A stretch of DNA of 64,000 bases from Tubiluchus corallicola (GCA_030141605.1 JAQGDQ010000287.1:149501-213500); one strand, 5' to 3'. Positions 38,004 through 50,051 are shown, counted from the stretch's first letter. The notes: generated by a model not told the origin, from the letters alone. Program-made: numbers and translations.

Positions 38004-41000
38004 CTGCAAAAATATGATCGGTGCAAAATGACGAAATTAAAGTGACAGCACGGAAACATATGAATCGTGTAAACTTAAAAAACTTCAAGAAGTCTCAGAA
38101 CGAATGAATCACAAATAAAATTCATGCCAGTCACAGCACAGAGGTCGAAGATTTTTAAATCTTACCCACTACTCAGTAATCGTGACGGTAATACATATTT
38201 CTTCCTAGGCATAGAATCATGCAAAACTGGAATCACGATTACACGAGTTTTTTTTTCAGCAAAGTAGTTTGCTTTTAATTTTGATAAGAAGCTAGAAAGA
38301 ACTTTTAAAAATTCTGAAACTTTTCTGATTTGTACGATGTTTTGTGCATAACTATGCTAAGCTAAAAAACTGGCATATTTTCATAAGATGGTTTGTTGCA
38401 ATCATGGCTGCGACAATTATTCTGTTTTAGCAATGAAATAATTTGCCATGTACTATTAGCAGAAGTTAATAATTTAAACCTGCTGCATTAACACGCAGTA
38501 TACTTTCATAACTAATCTGCGCCCTAAAAGTAATTTCTGCAAAAACGTTTACAGAAATGGTCTTTGAACAAGAGTATTTCAATCTGATAAGCAAAATTAG
38601 CACTAAAGATGAAGAAAAGTAATATTTGATTGTCACCGAACGTCATTCTTTTGTATACGATGTACACATTAAATAAAATTTAAACTGTATTAATTTATTG
38701 AACACTCATAGAAAAGCATTTATCAATTTTCTGCTAAGGTATGCACAACATCTCACCACTATCAAGTCAATCCTAGTTAATAGTGAACAATGATTATCTA
38801 TGGTTCTCTAATCTTAACTCTGGTTTACACTAAAGTCATGACTCTACATTCCTGATTTTTTTAAGACTATAATTAGATATTTCGTTACAGTTGAATTATT
38901 TTTAATGGTAGTAAGTTTTGTTATTCTGGTATGTATAACTGAACTTTAGTACACTAATATTCACTAGGCACTGTGGAACTAACCATATTAGATTAAAATC
39001 TGTATGTTGCAGAAAATTGTGCCTGTAAGAGACCAAAACGTGCCAGGATTTACAAAAGTGGAACAAAGCCAACAGCACTTTTCTAATACAAGTGACATCA
39101 ACAACTTGACCCAACTCATAGTGCACTATTATGGGCAGAGATATATCTAGTAAAGTAATTGCTGTGGATAACCATCAAAAAAGTCTAAACAGTAGTGTGA
39201 TCAAGAGATTAATCCGTGAAGCGGCAAAAATCAATACCTGACGAGTTACTTTTTGTGTGTGTAGGTGTCGCCACATTCCGATGACGCTGCACTGCCGTGC
39301 TTCTAGTTGTCGGTTGAGATGAAGATGAACGACTTCTGTAACGACACGTGATGACAACTAGCAGAATGAGGACGAGGATGATTCCTATTGGAACACCGAC
39401 TATTAGAGCTAATGTAAGTTGCTCGTTACCTGTGGAAATAGATTTAAAGCTTCGTTAATTATTCTGTAAATAAATTAGTTTATTTTAAGATTGCCAGAGA
39501 AAGATAAAAATTGTTACACATCAAACATCAGAACATTTTCCCTTCTCTAATGTGAATAAAAGCACATATAGCGGAAAAAACATGTAACTATACACATATA
39601 TACAGAAATGATACAGTAAACGCAAAATTTATTGAGTGTTCGATTTTAAACGCAGCAGAAACAAAGAAACATGAAGCAAACAGCTTCATGCGTGCAAGAA
39701 AAAAATGATTTCACGTAACTTCTCCAAAAAACATTTAAAGCTAAGCAGAAAAGCTTAACTGCAAAGAAGAAACTTTAACTTAAGTATAAAATAAAAAACC
39801 TGTAATACTGAATTATTCGCACTGTAAATAAGTGATGTAATCATTGCTGTTTGACTATTGGTTAACATCTATAAACTTTGAATACATTATTTAATATTAA
39901 CTGCAACTCTACAATAGTATTCAACGTATTCAGCATATACTTTTATTCCATACTACACCATTATTAGCTTTAGTCCAACATTTCCACCCTATATTATCAT
40001 TCTGCCTATACCATTTATTTGTTATTTATTTATTTATTTTTTATATACACTATTTAAGAACATTTATAAAATACATTTTTTATAAAAGAAAATGGCAGCA
40101 GGCATGTAACTCTTATGCTAGGAATATAATACAATATAAAATAATTTATACAATATATTTACAATCACAGTTATACAACAAATACATTGGTAGTAAAAAT
40201 TGGGTATCATTAAACGAGAAAAAAACTTAAAAACCTAAAAACCCTTAAAAGAAACTTAAAACGGAATGACACTACATACAGTAAAGAAAAAATAGCTTAC
40301 AAAAAACGATTAAAATGGCAGTAGCTTAAAAAGTTGCAGCTTGTTAGTCTGGTGTTGAAAATGACAATGTTTGGTGCATTAACTACGTCATGATTAAAAT
40401 CATTCTAGATTGCAACTACTTGAGACTAATGCGAGAGTAAATTACTAATTAAAAAAGGAGTATGTATTTACTTAAGTAGTATCATTGCAAATATTGCAAA
40501 AAATTATGTATATTGGTGTAACATGTTCAACTTGTTCAATGATCTTGCACAGTGGTTTTCTCATAGTTTCTACTCTTCTTAATCAACTTCAGTTGTAGCA
40601 ACTAAGTTATTTTATCTTACAGTGCTGGTTTAATATCTGATTTTTGTACATCTTAACTTGTTTTTAATGATTATTTATATTTCCCTATTCACTTTACTAG
40701 TATGGGCCTGCATGCAACTAGCTGTTTGGGAATTAAATTTCTTGCTGCTGGCCCAGGCATGCTAGTGAAGCCATACTGTTGTACATAAACTTTTTTATGT
40801 TCTTTGTTTGCTATTTTTTCTTTTCTGTACTCTTCTGCCTAAATAAATAATATAATAAAATTGTGATCTGTATATAATAAGTGAAAACCTGCAAAAAGCC
40901 ACGCCGATGTTTCTATGCAACGAATTCACTGATAACCTCTGCATTATTTCAGTTTAGATAATATAAATTCTAATATAAAGTTGACACCTAAAGTCACTAA

Positions 41001-44000
41001 AGTTTGCTTGTACTCACGGTATGCATTTCCATTCCTTTCCACTGTTAAGTACGCTTCCTTGAAGCTAAACCCATTTGCATTTGCCCCGAAACAGATGTAC
41101 ATCCCCGAGTCCTTTTCCGTCACATTCTTTATTACTAGTTTGATTAGATAAGGGCCTTTGTCTTCGAGCTGGTGTGCAGGTTTAGTGGGCAGTACCTATA
41201 ACAAGTACCAAACACAATAAAGTATATTTGTAACTCATGTATAAATTATAATTAAGCACTTTTTAATGTATTTTAAAATGAACAATATAAATAATTTAAT
41301 TTTGTGGAATTTTCTATAAACATAAATTCATGTTAATTTATTACACTCTTAATGCCAAGATTATTAACGATGTTACAACCCACAGTTAATTAAATTTTAA
41401 TACCAAATGATTTGAAATACAGGAAATGTGGAAAAATTGGAATGCAGCCAGGGTTTGAACCAAGGATATTGAATGCAGATACTATAACTGGCCAGCTGTA
41501 AGAGATAAACTTTGGACTGTCTTGACCAATCGAGTATGCGAAGGCCTAGTGGTCTAAAGTGTTGGCAATGTGAACAGAAGGTTCCTGGTTCAAATCTTGG
41601 TGCATTTCAACATTTTAACATTTTCTGTTTTTCAACTTTGGGATCAAAATTTAATTAATCGTGAGTTTGTAACATGATTAAAATCGTGTTCCTCGCAAAC
41701 ACATTTATAAGCAACATTTTGCACTCAGGGAGTAAAGCCTTGTTTTAACAGCTCATAGCTTATGTGTTGACTAGATGCTGATCATATTTTCATTTGAGTT
41801 AGTGCTTTTTTATCAGCATTCAATGCCAGGACGTTATGTTCATGGCAAGACTGGAATCTGCCTCATTAACAAAGCTATGCCTCAAAGATGAGCCAGTGAA
41901 CCATCAGAGGTACACCAGCCATGTTTGAATGTGTATGTATGTGCACGCATGCCACAAGCCATTCACTCGGCTATGAGACCTGCCATGAAATGACTTACTG
42001 CAACCAAGTAACAAAAAACTAGTCCATCAACTAACTATCCGTGAGAGTCTATTTCAAATAGGTGCAGCTTTAGAACCTAAGTATTGTACTTAATACAAAA
42101 AGTACAAAGAAGTAGAAAGACATGAAAAATTGAGGAAATAGTACAAGGCACACATATGCATGCACGTGCTGTGAGCAAGCATGGATGCATTAACATGCAG
42201 TTTTATTAATATACAGTGGAACCTCGACTTACGAAAACGCCATTATACGAAAAATTCAGAATACGAATCGGGCTTCGAAGAATTTCCGCCCCATTTAAAC
42301 GAAAATGAAAACTGAAAGTGCCCCCCCCGACAGCTGTCCTCCCAGAATGCATTTTATAGCATCACGTGAACGCTTTGTTGTGCGCAACACGTGAAAGCTT
42401 CGAAAGGTAAAGTGTCATTATTCGTAACAACATTTATTATTATTTTTCATTGATTTTATTACTTTCTCATTGTTTTTTAACATTTATGTAAATGATTATG
42501 TTGTCATTAACGAACATATTTCTTTCGGGTGGGTACAATATTTACGCTTTATACGACTGTTTTTTTTGGGAGGGGGTGCTGGAACGAATTAACCCATTTA
42601 GAAATAATAAATCGTAATAAATCTTGTCTGATAACACGAAAATTCTAAGATACGAAAGCCTCTCCGGAATGAATTAATTTCGTATCTCGAGGTATCACTG
42701 TATACATTATAGCTATAGTGACAAAATTGCGTTAATTGTTACCCTGAGTTGGAGATCTCCGACTTGAATTGTGCTGTTGACTTCCTCATTAGGATTCAGT
42801 TCTTTCAGCCACTAAAATAAAAAGCAGCACAATTTACACCTATACAGTAAGAGATTGTAATTCACGTTGATTGTATAAATTGTAATAAAAAGCAAATATA
42901 TCATACATTTCATATCACCTATTTGCGTTTTACGTACTGCATTTAACTATAGTATAGTTACAGTATAAATAGTATGTGCCAGTACATGTGTTATTTTGTG
43001 TGAATTAGTTTAGTGGGTGATGTATGCCACTATTCCCAAAAGTGGGAAACATTATTAATACATTGAGGCTTCATAAGCAATACATGTACTTCTCTTAGAG
43101 TGGATGATAATAGGTTGAAATGAATAAAATGAACAAAGCAATTATTGTTGCTTGCAGTTTTTGCTACCAGAACTGAACTTACGATTGTAACTAATAGCGC
43201 CAAAATCATATTTATGATCACAAAAATATTGGAATTATTTGGAATTATAATAGAATTAACGCCATCAAATTCAAATGCGTGGTTGTGCCATCAAAACATG
43301 TCTCAAAAAATAAGAAGTACCAGCAAATAAATTCATACTAAAATAGCTTAATAAAAATTCAAATATCTAAAGATTTACAAACGTGTGCTTTGAGAAAAGA
43401 ATTACTAGTCAACTGAAAAGACTTTAAAGAGTTTTTGTGTAGACCTCGAGGCTAATCTGGACTTAACAATCTTGTTCGATCAGCTCAGTGCTTTTAGTAT
43501 TTTTATGTATTTATAATAAGAAAGCATTTAACAAAAAGGGCTTGCTAACTACAACAGTCGCTAAACCACTCCAGCTAATTTTGTTTGGGTGGTTTGCTGA
43601 ATACATTGTTCGGGCGGCATTTACATTATGTGCTTTGAAATGTGTTTGTAATTTCACATGCATCAGCTGGGAGAGGAAATGTTTGGGGTCTCTTCAAATG
43701 CCCCACTTGAACACGTGCAAGTCTGAGTTCGGAATTGTTTGATAGCACGTCTAAGACAACATTTTTAAACTTCAATTCTACAATACGTTTTGTTGATAAA
43801 GAAAAATGTAGGGATATTTTATTGTTATTCGACTCTGATGTCAATCTCACTAAGATAACGGTAACACTGAAAAAAGACGATTACTTATTTTTAAGAATCA
43901 TCTAATACTTATAGCATTACTTAGTACAACATACTTAGTAATGCTAGGTTACATATTAACATGGAGTAAGCTCACATTTTCGCAAAATTTGAAACCAAAT

Positions 44001-45840
44001 CTGATTGAAAAAAAGAATGTGAAAAGTTCTGACAGAATCTGGATTTGAACTAGAAACCTCTGGATTAAGTAGATCATCCAGCTTCTTGTGATCGATGAAG
44101 CTTCAATTCAATAACATAAACTAACAGGAGACCTGCTTCAATCACAAGAGACAAGAGTGGTCTAGTGGTCACTATGTAAGACTTGTAATCCAATGGTCAC
44201 TGGTTCAAATCCAGGCTCAGCACGGACTTCCTGACATATCCCCCCTTTCTGTCAGGTTTCATGATTTCTCATCAAATGAGCGTTGACTTCGTCACTGAAA
44301 AAAATAAATCTATGTCTTTGCGAGACTAACTCTCTCGGCACGTTTTTTAAAATTCATTGAAATAGAAAAATACTTACATGTACAACAGGTGGCGCTGTTG
44401 ACCGCACTCTACATTGGAATGATGCTGTACCACCATAAGGGACAGTCGTATTGACTGGATCATCACCTGTTAAAATTGGCTTCTCCGAGTTCTCTATAGA
44501 AAATAATTGTGAGAGTTAGTGGCTTCCTGAAACAAATCTGAGGGCGGTATATGACAAATAACATCATAAGAATTATTTCTGCACGGTACAACATATTTTC
44601 ACTAAATATATCAATTTCCCATTCAAACTGAAGTTCCTTTATGGCATAAAAACAATGCCTCGTCATATACTTACTTTCATTTGCTGCTATGCAATGCAAT
44701 ATTTAACTAATTGTTGTGATGTAATGCGTTTTAACTATTTAACTATTAAAGCTCCATTCTCTAGCTTTTACTTTGATTATAAAAAATCCTCGCTTAACGA
44801 CTCCCTGTTTAGTGATGTTTCGTTTTAACGATGCTGAACATTTGCCAGCAGAAAGAAATTAATTAGTGGAAACCATAATAAAATGTTCAATTTATATGAT
44901 AAGATGCAGCATTGATTTTTGCCTTTGGAACGTATCTCAATTCTATTACATTACTTTCTATGGAAGTTTTGGTTTCGCTTAACATCGCATTTCGCTGGAG
45001 GGCATTGGCGTCGCTAAGCGAGGACTTACTGTATTTGTAACCATGAATAAGTTCAGTTACTTTATAGCACAATTAATAAAGTACTTCTAAGCCATCGTTC
45101 TTTTTTATGCTTACATAATCGATATGTAAATTTCTGTTTGAAACTTCAATCATATTTTGAGATTTACAGAAGGGAAACAATAATTAGAAGTGAAAACGTA
45201 ATGATAAGCATGACGATAGTCTCGATAGATAATTATGTAAGCAAAGTAACATGAATAATTAACTTTTAATACTTACTGTTAAATTTTATAAAACTATACA
45301 AAGCTAAATATATAACCACAAACTTGCTGTTATTTAGAGGGCATCAAAACTTACCAATAACTTCTAGTGTATAGGTGGCATTTATGGATCCATGTGTGTT
45401 GGTGACTTTACACATGTACGTACCGCTATCCTGCTTTTGTAAATTCTTCAGTTTCAACGTCCACCTGAAACATTGAAACATTTGAACTGAAATGACGAAT
45501 TCCATCTTAATCTGATCATAGAGGAGCCTGCACACGGAAATGTCTAACTGATCATTTCAAAGGTTTAACAATACCATCACGTGTATATGCATACATATTT
45601 TTGGTTTCTAAGTTGGTCTCTTTTTCTCTCCAACCCTCCTTTTTTTCAAACTTTTTCTCCTCCCCATTTCTCTCTTGATCTCTCCTTTCCACCTCTCACT
45701 CTCACCTCACACTCTTCCTTCTCTCCCTCTCCCACTCTTTCTTCTTTTTCTCTCCCCTTCTGTCTTCTGTCTCTGTCTCATTCTCTTTTTCTCCTCCAGT
45801 CTGTCTCACACCCTCATCCTCCCCCTTCTCTCTCTCCTCT

Positions 45841-45888
<48 letters not shown>

Positions 45889-47616
45889 TCTCTCTCTCTC
45901 CATTTCTATCTCTCATGTTCCCTCTCTCTTTGCATCTCTCCCTCCCTATCTTTCTCACCCACTTTCTCTCTCTCATTAGTGATCTCTCTCACCTCTCCAG
46001 TACGATAATAAACAAAGGGCAAGCTGAAGTCAAAGTAAACAAATGACTATTCAGTATTAGACATTTGTCATTACAACAAGAACATCTTACTTTCCATTGT
46101 GGACGTCATCAGATTCGACGTTGATGATCTTGCTGTCCTTCAACCAGACGATACTCGGAGGTGGGTTGCCACGAGCCGTGCATTTTAACGTAACAGTGTT
46201 GCCAACTGGATGCATGATCTTGGATACCCGTCGTTTAGACTTTTCCGTAAACTGAGGTTTTGCTAGAAACAAAAATGAACTATAGGAGTATCACTTCAAT
46301 GTAATTAAAACTTTCTTATAATGACAGCACATTGTGCTTAAGCTAAAAGCTAGCTTAATAGAAACCAATGCATATCTGAAAATAATCGGGCACAATAAAA
46401 TGATAAACATCTGCATTATTTTGATGTAATTATTTACAATTTACTAAACGGGTGGCATAATGAGGTTTAGGTGTCTTAAAGGGATTATTTTCATTTAGTC
46501 GACTGCATATGCCTGTTTTGGTGGTTTGAAACCAAATGACTCCGGTTCCACTTTTGAAAAATGTTAAATGAAACATATACAGTCGTAAACGAAAGCAGTA
46601 CATCCACCCAAATCAACCTAATCCCTGCTTATATATTTTCTTTTTGAAAAGGAATTGTGTTTTGTTTCAACACTACTGATTAATCAATGCTCAATTAATT
46701 AATTAATTATGACATTCCGATGACAGGTATTCAAGTGAGATTAGTAGGCTGCCCCGTAATTAATTGATTAATTATGTCATCATTTTCATGGTATATACTC
46801 AAGCTAAATTTATCGGCTGCACGTGCAGCGTGCGCAGCATAAAAATTTTGCCCTTCACAAAGAACCAGATTCTTGGCTGCACAAATAATAAAAAATGCAT
46901 TCAATTCTATTTTTTTAATTTTAAAAATAATTTAGAGTTTCATTCATAGGAACAAACTTTTCGTAAACATCTGATGTAGGTAGTCCTCGACTTACGACCA
47001 CAGTCGGTTCTGGCAGATTGGTCGTAAGATGAATTGGATGCAAATTAGACTCGTATATTCAAGTGGTGCGCCCTACACGAAAGATATTACGCGTAGGCGC
47101 ACCAAGTATGGCGCCACCTATGGTGAATTTATCAAGACACACAGCGATTTAAAGTTGAATTGTTTAAAAAAAACAGAAGGAAATATGAGTTATAGCTGGT
47201 TTTCTACAACTAATTAATTAAGTTGGTGTCGGGTCGTAAAGTCGAACGGTCATAAGTCGCATAGGTCCTAAGTCACCGTAGTTATAAACCTGATTAAGTT
47301 TCAAAACTAGTTTGCTATAACAGCATCTAGATGATTTAGATGTGATAAACTTTCCTTGGTGTGGCCAAATATCCTAGGCAGCATAGTGTACACTGTAGTA
47401 ACCACGCACACACTATGACCACTCGGCTATTCATCACACCCCAAATGAATACCACGAATTTTTTGCACAATGTTAGTTTGTATGCACACGTCCCTCGAAT
47501 GGCATTTGCAAACTTACATTCAGCACCAAGTTCATGTGCAGGCATCGGATCTAGCGGAGGAAACATGTTTCCCTCTGGCGGCACGTATTCGTAATCATCC
47601 GAGTTCATATCATCGT
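37789..47616 (-). CDS. FGFRL1: Fibroblast growth factor receptor-like 1 (FGFRL1), last eight coding exons
   Basis: FGFRL1 is a single-pass membrane protein that binds FGF ligands and heparan sulfate but lacks the tyrosine kinase domain. Minus-strand exons: 47616-47518 (acid box), 46262-46091 and 45464-45355 (Ig2), 44493-44378, 42811-42743 and 41195-41018 (Ig3), 39429-39238 (membrane helix), 38003-37789 (tail and stop). Phases 1-2-1-0-0-1-1 all match, giving 383 residues. The Ig2 block ([42 protein letters not shown]) and the Ig3 entry ([25 protein letters not shown]) follow FGFRL1 more closely than kinase FGFRs. The coding sequence stops about 113 residues after the membrane helix with no kinase exon. 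The signal peptide and Ig1 exons must lie upstream (above 47616 or outside the window), because the first exon here needs one base from a preceding exon. Confidence 0.93.
39238..39429 (-). CDS. FGFRL1: FGFRL1 transmembrane exon
   Basis: [25 protein letters not shown] forms the single membrane helix. A basic stop-transfer stretch (RYRSRSSSS) and a Ser/Thr/His-rich juxtamembrane part ending THTKSNSS follow. It continues in phase 1 to the tail exon. Confidence 0.93.
41018..41195 (-). CDS. FGFRL1: FGFRL1 Ig3 second-half exon
   Basis: The exon encodes [20 protein letters not shown], then [19 protein letters not shown]. In FGFRL1 the matching stretch is DDAGMYICLGANTMGYSF, so the match is specific. 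A single Ig3 exon set is visible, with no IIIb/IIIc alternative. Confidence 0.93.
41370..41680. mobile_element. Foldback element with tRNA-like (box B) sequence in both arms
   Basis: The left arm (TTAATTAAATTTTAATACC ... GGGTTTGAACCAAGG) and the right arm (GGTTCCTGGTTCAAATC ... AAAATTTAATTAATCG) are imperfect inverse complements over about 110 nt. Both outer ends contain GTTACAA. The right arm has a box A-like GGCCTAGTGGTCTAAAG and box B GGTTCAAATC. The element lies in the intron before the second-half Ig3 exon. Confidence 0.65.
41800..41995 (-). mobile_element. SINE copy (shared family)
   Basis: GGCAAGACTGGAATCTGCC and AAAGCTATGCCTCAAAGATG share the family body. On the minus strand a head AGCCGAGTGAATGGCTTG, near 41975, resembles AGCCGAGTGGTCATGG at 33.48 kb. 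Confidence 0.45.
42214..42700. mobile_element. Tc1/mariner-pogo type MITE with TA duplication
   Basis: The left end CAGTGGAACCTCGACTTACG and the right end CGTATCTCGAGGTATCACTG are inverse complements with few mismatches. TA flanks each side (42212-42213 and 42701-42702). CAGTGG..CCTCG termini are common in pogo/Tigger-like elements. The 487-bp interior has no transposase frame. It sits 42 nt downstream of the 5' splice site of the FGFRL1 exon 42811-42743. Confidence 0.85.
43985..44265. mobile_element. Second foldback element with tRNA-like arms
   Basis: The left arm carries GAATCTGGATTTGAACTAGA and the right arm TCACTGGTTCAAATCCAGGC, in inverse orientation. The right arm also has a box A-like GTGGTCTAGTGGTCACTATG and looks like a complete tRNA-like domain. 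The architecture repeats that of 41370-41680, within the same gene. Confidence 0.6.
44779..45031. mobile_element. Short MITE with TA target, about 250 bp
   Basis: The left end ATCCTCGCTTAACGAC and the right end GTCGCTAAGCGAGGACTTAC are inverse complements. The right terminus, ACTTACTG, is followed by TA. A partial relative lies at 3531-3658. It has no coding content. It lies in the FGFRL1 intron between exons 45464-45355 and 44493-44378. Confidence 0.75.
45600..45990. repeat. CT-rich polypyrimidine tract with (CT)n core
   Basis: Nearly 390 nt of C/T-rich sequence, including about 25 pure CT units around 45850-45900. In the FGFRL1 pre-mRNA this is a purine (GA) tract between the two Ig2 exons. 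Long Ser/Leu/Pro frames are artefacts. Confidence 0.95.
46091..46262 (-). CDS. FGFRL1: FGFRL1 Ig2 first-half exon
   Basis: The basic segment [15 protein letters not shown] lies at the heparin-binding position of Ig2. It is followed by the first Ig cysteine ([12 protein letters not shown]) and the core Trp (IVWLKDSK). It ends in phase 2 and joins the exon at 45464, whose YMC supplies the second cysteine. Confidence 0.93.
46978..47285. mobile_element. Probable decayed Tc1/mariner-type MITE
   Basis: The left end TAGTCCTCGACTTACGACC and the right end GGTCATAAGTCGCATAGG, TCCTAAGTCACCGTA form imperfect inverted repeats of the CCTCGACTTACGA type. The interior contains only an incidental 62-codon frame. 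It lies in the intron between the acid-box and Ig2 exons of FGFRL1. Confidence 0.5.
47518..47616 (-). CDS. FGFRL1: FGFRL1 acid-box exon
   Basis: The acceptor TTTTTTGCAG and donor T|GTAAG flank 33 codons with [17 protein letters not shown]. Such an acidic linker between Ig1 and Ig2 is a hallmark of FGF receptors. The proline/methionine stretch that follows leads into KPQFTEKSK of Ig2. Confidence 0.85.
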
Positions 47617-48589
47617 CTGCAAAAAATAACAGTTTTGCAAATTCAAACTCGAAATATAACATGATTTAGACTCATTTAGTCAAAGGTTCTCTTGTTACTT
47701 GCAACAACAAACGCAGTCCCATCATGACCAGTATTATCTTCTTAATATTCAGTACGCATTTTTCACACCAGATGGCAGCAGGCACATGTATCCAGTCAAA
47801 GTAAAGTTTTAGAGCCTTTGAAGAAGAAATTAAGCACCGCGTTGGATTCAGACAGGTTAACCTTTCCATCTATGGTTAAAGGAATCGGAATCTCCCGTAA
47901 AGGCACTTTAATCGTTCTACAAGGTTTAGCGACTAATCCTAAATATGCATACTTCCCAATGAGTTGCACTGGTCTAAGATTCTTTCATTAGAGCAGGACT
48001 GGATAGAGGCCACATTTAAAAAACTGAATTTGTAAGTAAAAATACATGCACGCTAATTTTCTGTTTTTGTTTTGTGCATACGAGGCTGTGGTAACCGTGG
48101 CTAGAATATCATTTAATTTCTTTAATTTTTAGTTCTATTTAAAACTTCACTGACTAAATACCCGTAATTAATTTGGTACCAGAAATTAGGACCTAATGCT
48201 ACTACATGTATTATGTTATTGGAAGTTGTTGTTATTCAACGTTGTAAAACACGCTATTGACAAAGAACGCTTGCAGCCCTTTCTGTTCAAGAGCGATCAG
48301 AGGTAGAGGGCGCCTTTGTCGTGCACGTATTATTGACGTGAAGCCTTACGGATCAATTAACAGGATTATTAAATATAATAGAGCTATTCTAAGCTTATGC
48401 ATAATAGATCCAATTTATTGTTAGTTTTGCATGACATGTAGGCAGGTGCGAATGGTGCTGAGGTGGATGAATGCGAGACTTATTAAATGCAGGAGAAATG
48501 CTACATAGGTCCTTCTGCATGATAGATTAATACCACCTGTCAGAAAAACAACAGTATAATATCATCTTATTTCTTATATAGTTTGATCT

Positions 48590-48960
48590 CTCTAAAAGTT
48601 GCGTAATCCACCACTCAACTGGTAGGGCCTACTGCACTTGAATACTTCTGGCAGAACTGGAATCCAGCTCTTATTATCAAGTCTAACACTCTAAGATGAG
48701 ATACTGGATCGACTGGGGTGTGTCTTGGCTACTTTTGCATGTCAGTATGTCTTCCCTCGACAAGATAAACAGCCAGAATGAGAATTGTATGTTGGAATAA
48801 TTCAAAAGAGTAATGAACCTGGTGGTCACCAATCCATTTGCTGATTAACCTCGGATCTGCTTAACTTTGCTCGTTAGGCGTACACTGTCACCACTCGACG
48901 AATCCTTTGGCCTACAGAACTGTGTACATATCAGTCTATAGTAAAACATTTCCTACAAAC
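48590..48960 (-). mobile_element. 5S rRNA-derived SINE (SINE3-like) candidate
   Basis: On the minus strand, AAAGTTAAGCAGATCCGAGG, then TTAATCAGCAAATGGATTGG and TGACCACCAGG parallel the 5S rRNA internal control region (GCTAAGCAGGGTCGG, GGTTAGTACTTGGATGGGAGACCACCTGG, split here as GGTTAGTACTTGG and ATGGGAGACCACC). The body toward 48640 contains the family core AGAACTGGAATCCAG. It is non-coding. Confidence 0.6.
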
Positions 48961-49907
48961 TCATTTGTGAACAAATGTCTCAATTATCGATTCACTACGG
49001 CCAACAAAATGTTAATAAATTGCCAACAGTAACTAGTAATTACAAACACACTGACCACAACGTCTGTCTCTGTGAACACAAGTTAAAGCCTCGGGGGGTA
49101 AATAAGCATCACGGAACAGCCAGACAATTATACCGTAAACACTAAACCGAAGCGAAATTTTACAAAGAAATTCAAATGAGAAAATAGAAAGTTTAATGAC
49201 AAATGAAGTACTAGTCTAATCTTCATAGTTCATTTTGTTATACTTAAACACGAAAAAAATAATAAGGGTTCGACTACACTTATCAGTCTGTTTTTCAATT
49301 TTATTTTAATCACATTCACATAAAATATATCTAACGAGCGAGCAAATGCAATTCTCGTTTGTAGAACAAGCGTTTTTATTTTGCACAATGTTTACTTACT
49401 AGATAAGGAAGAGATATAAAAATATTTAAAACAAAATATTGAATATATTGAAATAAAAGATAAATAGGAAACTGTAGCTATCCTAGTCCAAATATTATTC
49501 TTATCAGAAAGACAGTTCCAGTGTTTTAAAAGCAATTAAGCATCGTAAAAGAATTTTTAGCCGTCAAGTCTCAGAGTGGCTCCTAAAAAGCTACGCATAT
49601 CACCAAAAAATTTTAGTAGAAGCAAAAAATTAATTGAAGAATGAAAAACAAAAAAGTAGATCAAAGTCCTAGGAGGAGTTGAGCGTGCTAAGCATCAGAC
49701 TGACCAGTGACCATGTATACTAATACTGACCTTGACTCAAGGTTACAATTTACTAGTGTAAGTCCCCTCGAGCTGCCGACCCCCCCGCAAGTTCCTAGTC
49801 TAGTAGTCTAGTTACCGAGTGTTATAGCGGAGAAAGAAGCAAACGAACTATAAAACAAGACGATTCTGCAATTATCACATCTGAAACAACGTGACAGTGC
49901 TGCGAAT

Positions 49908-50051
49908 ATGGCTTCCCTAAAGAAAACCCGAACGCCTACACCGACTTTTGTAGACGAGCACGAGGTGGCAAACGTTACACAAGCAAGAAAATTAATTCCG
50001 CTGATCTTTGGTGGTTTTCTTTGTTCTCTGCCAACCAACCAATGCCAGTGA
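49908..50051 (+). CDS. Unrecognised 47-codon open frame, possible first exon
   Basis: The ATG has a good context (AATATGGCT) and begins MASLKKTRTPTPTFVDEHE, followed by VANVTQARKLIPLIFGG. The region is richer in CpG than its surroundings. I do not recognise the peptide and find no following exon. A donor-like GAG|GTGGCA lies after DEHE. It could be the first exon of an unidentified plus-strand gene or chance. Confidence 0.2.
   Translation: MASLKKTRTPTPTFVDEHEVANVTQARKLIPLIFGGFLCSLPTNQCQ

Noticed and set aside
44150-44235. Functional tRNA gene
   Set aside because: tRNA-like, but paired with an inverted relative 100 nt away and followed by SINE-like sequence.
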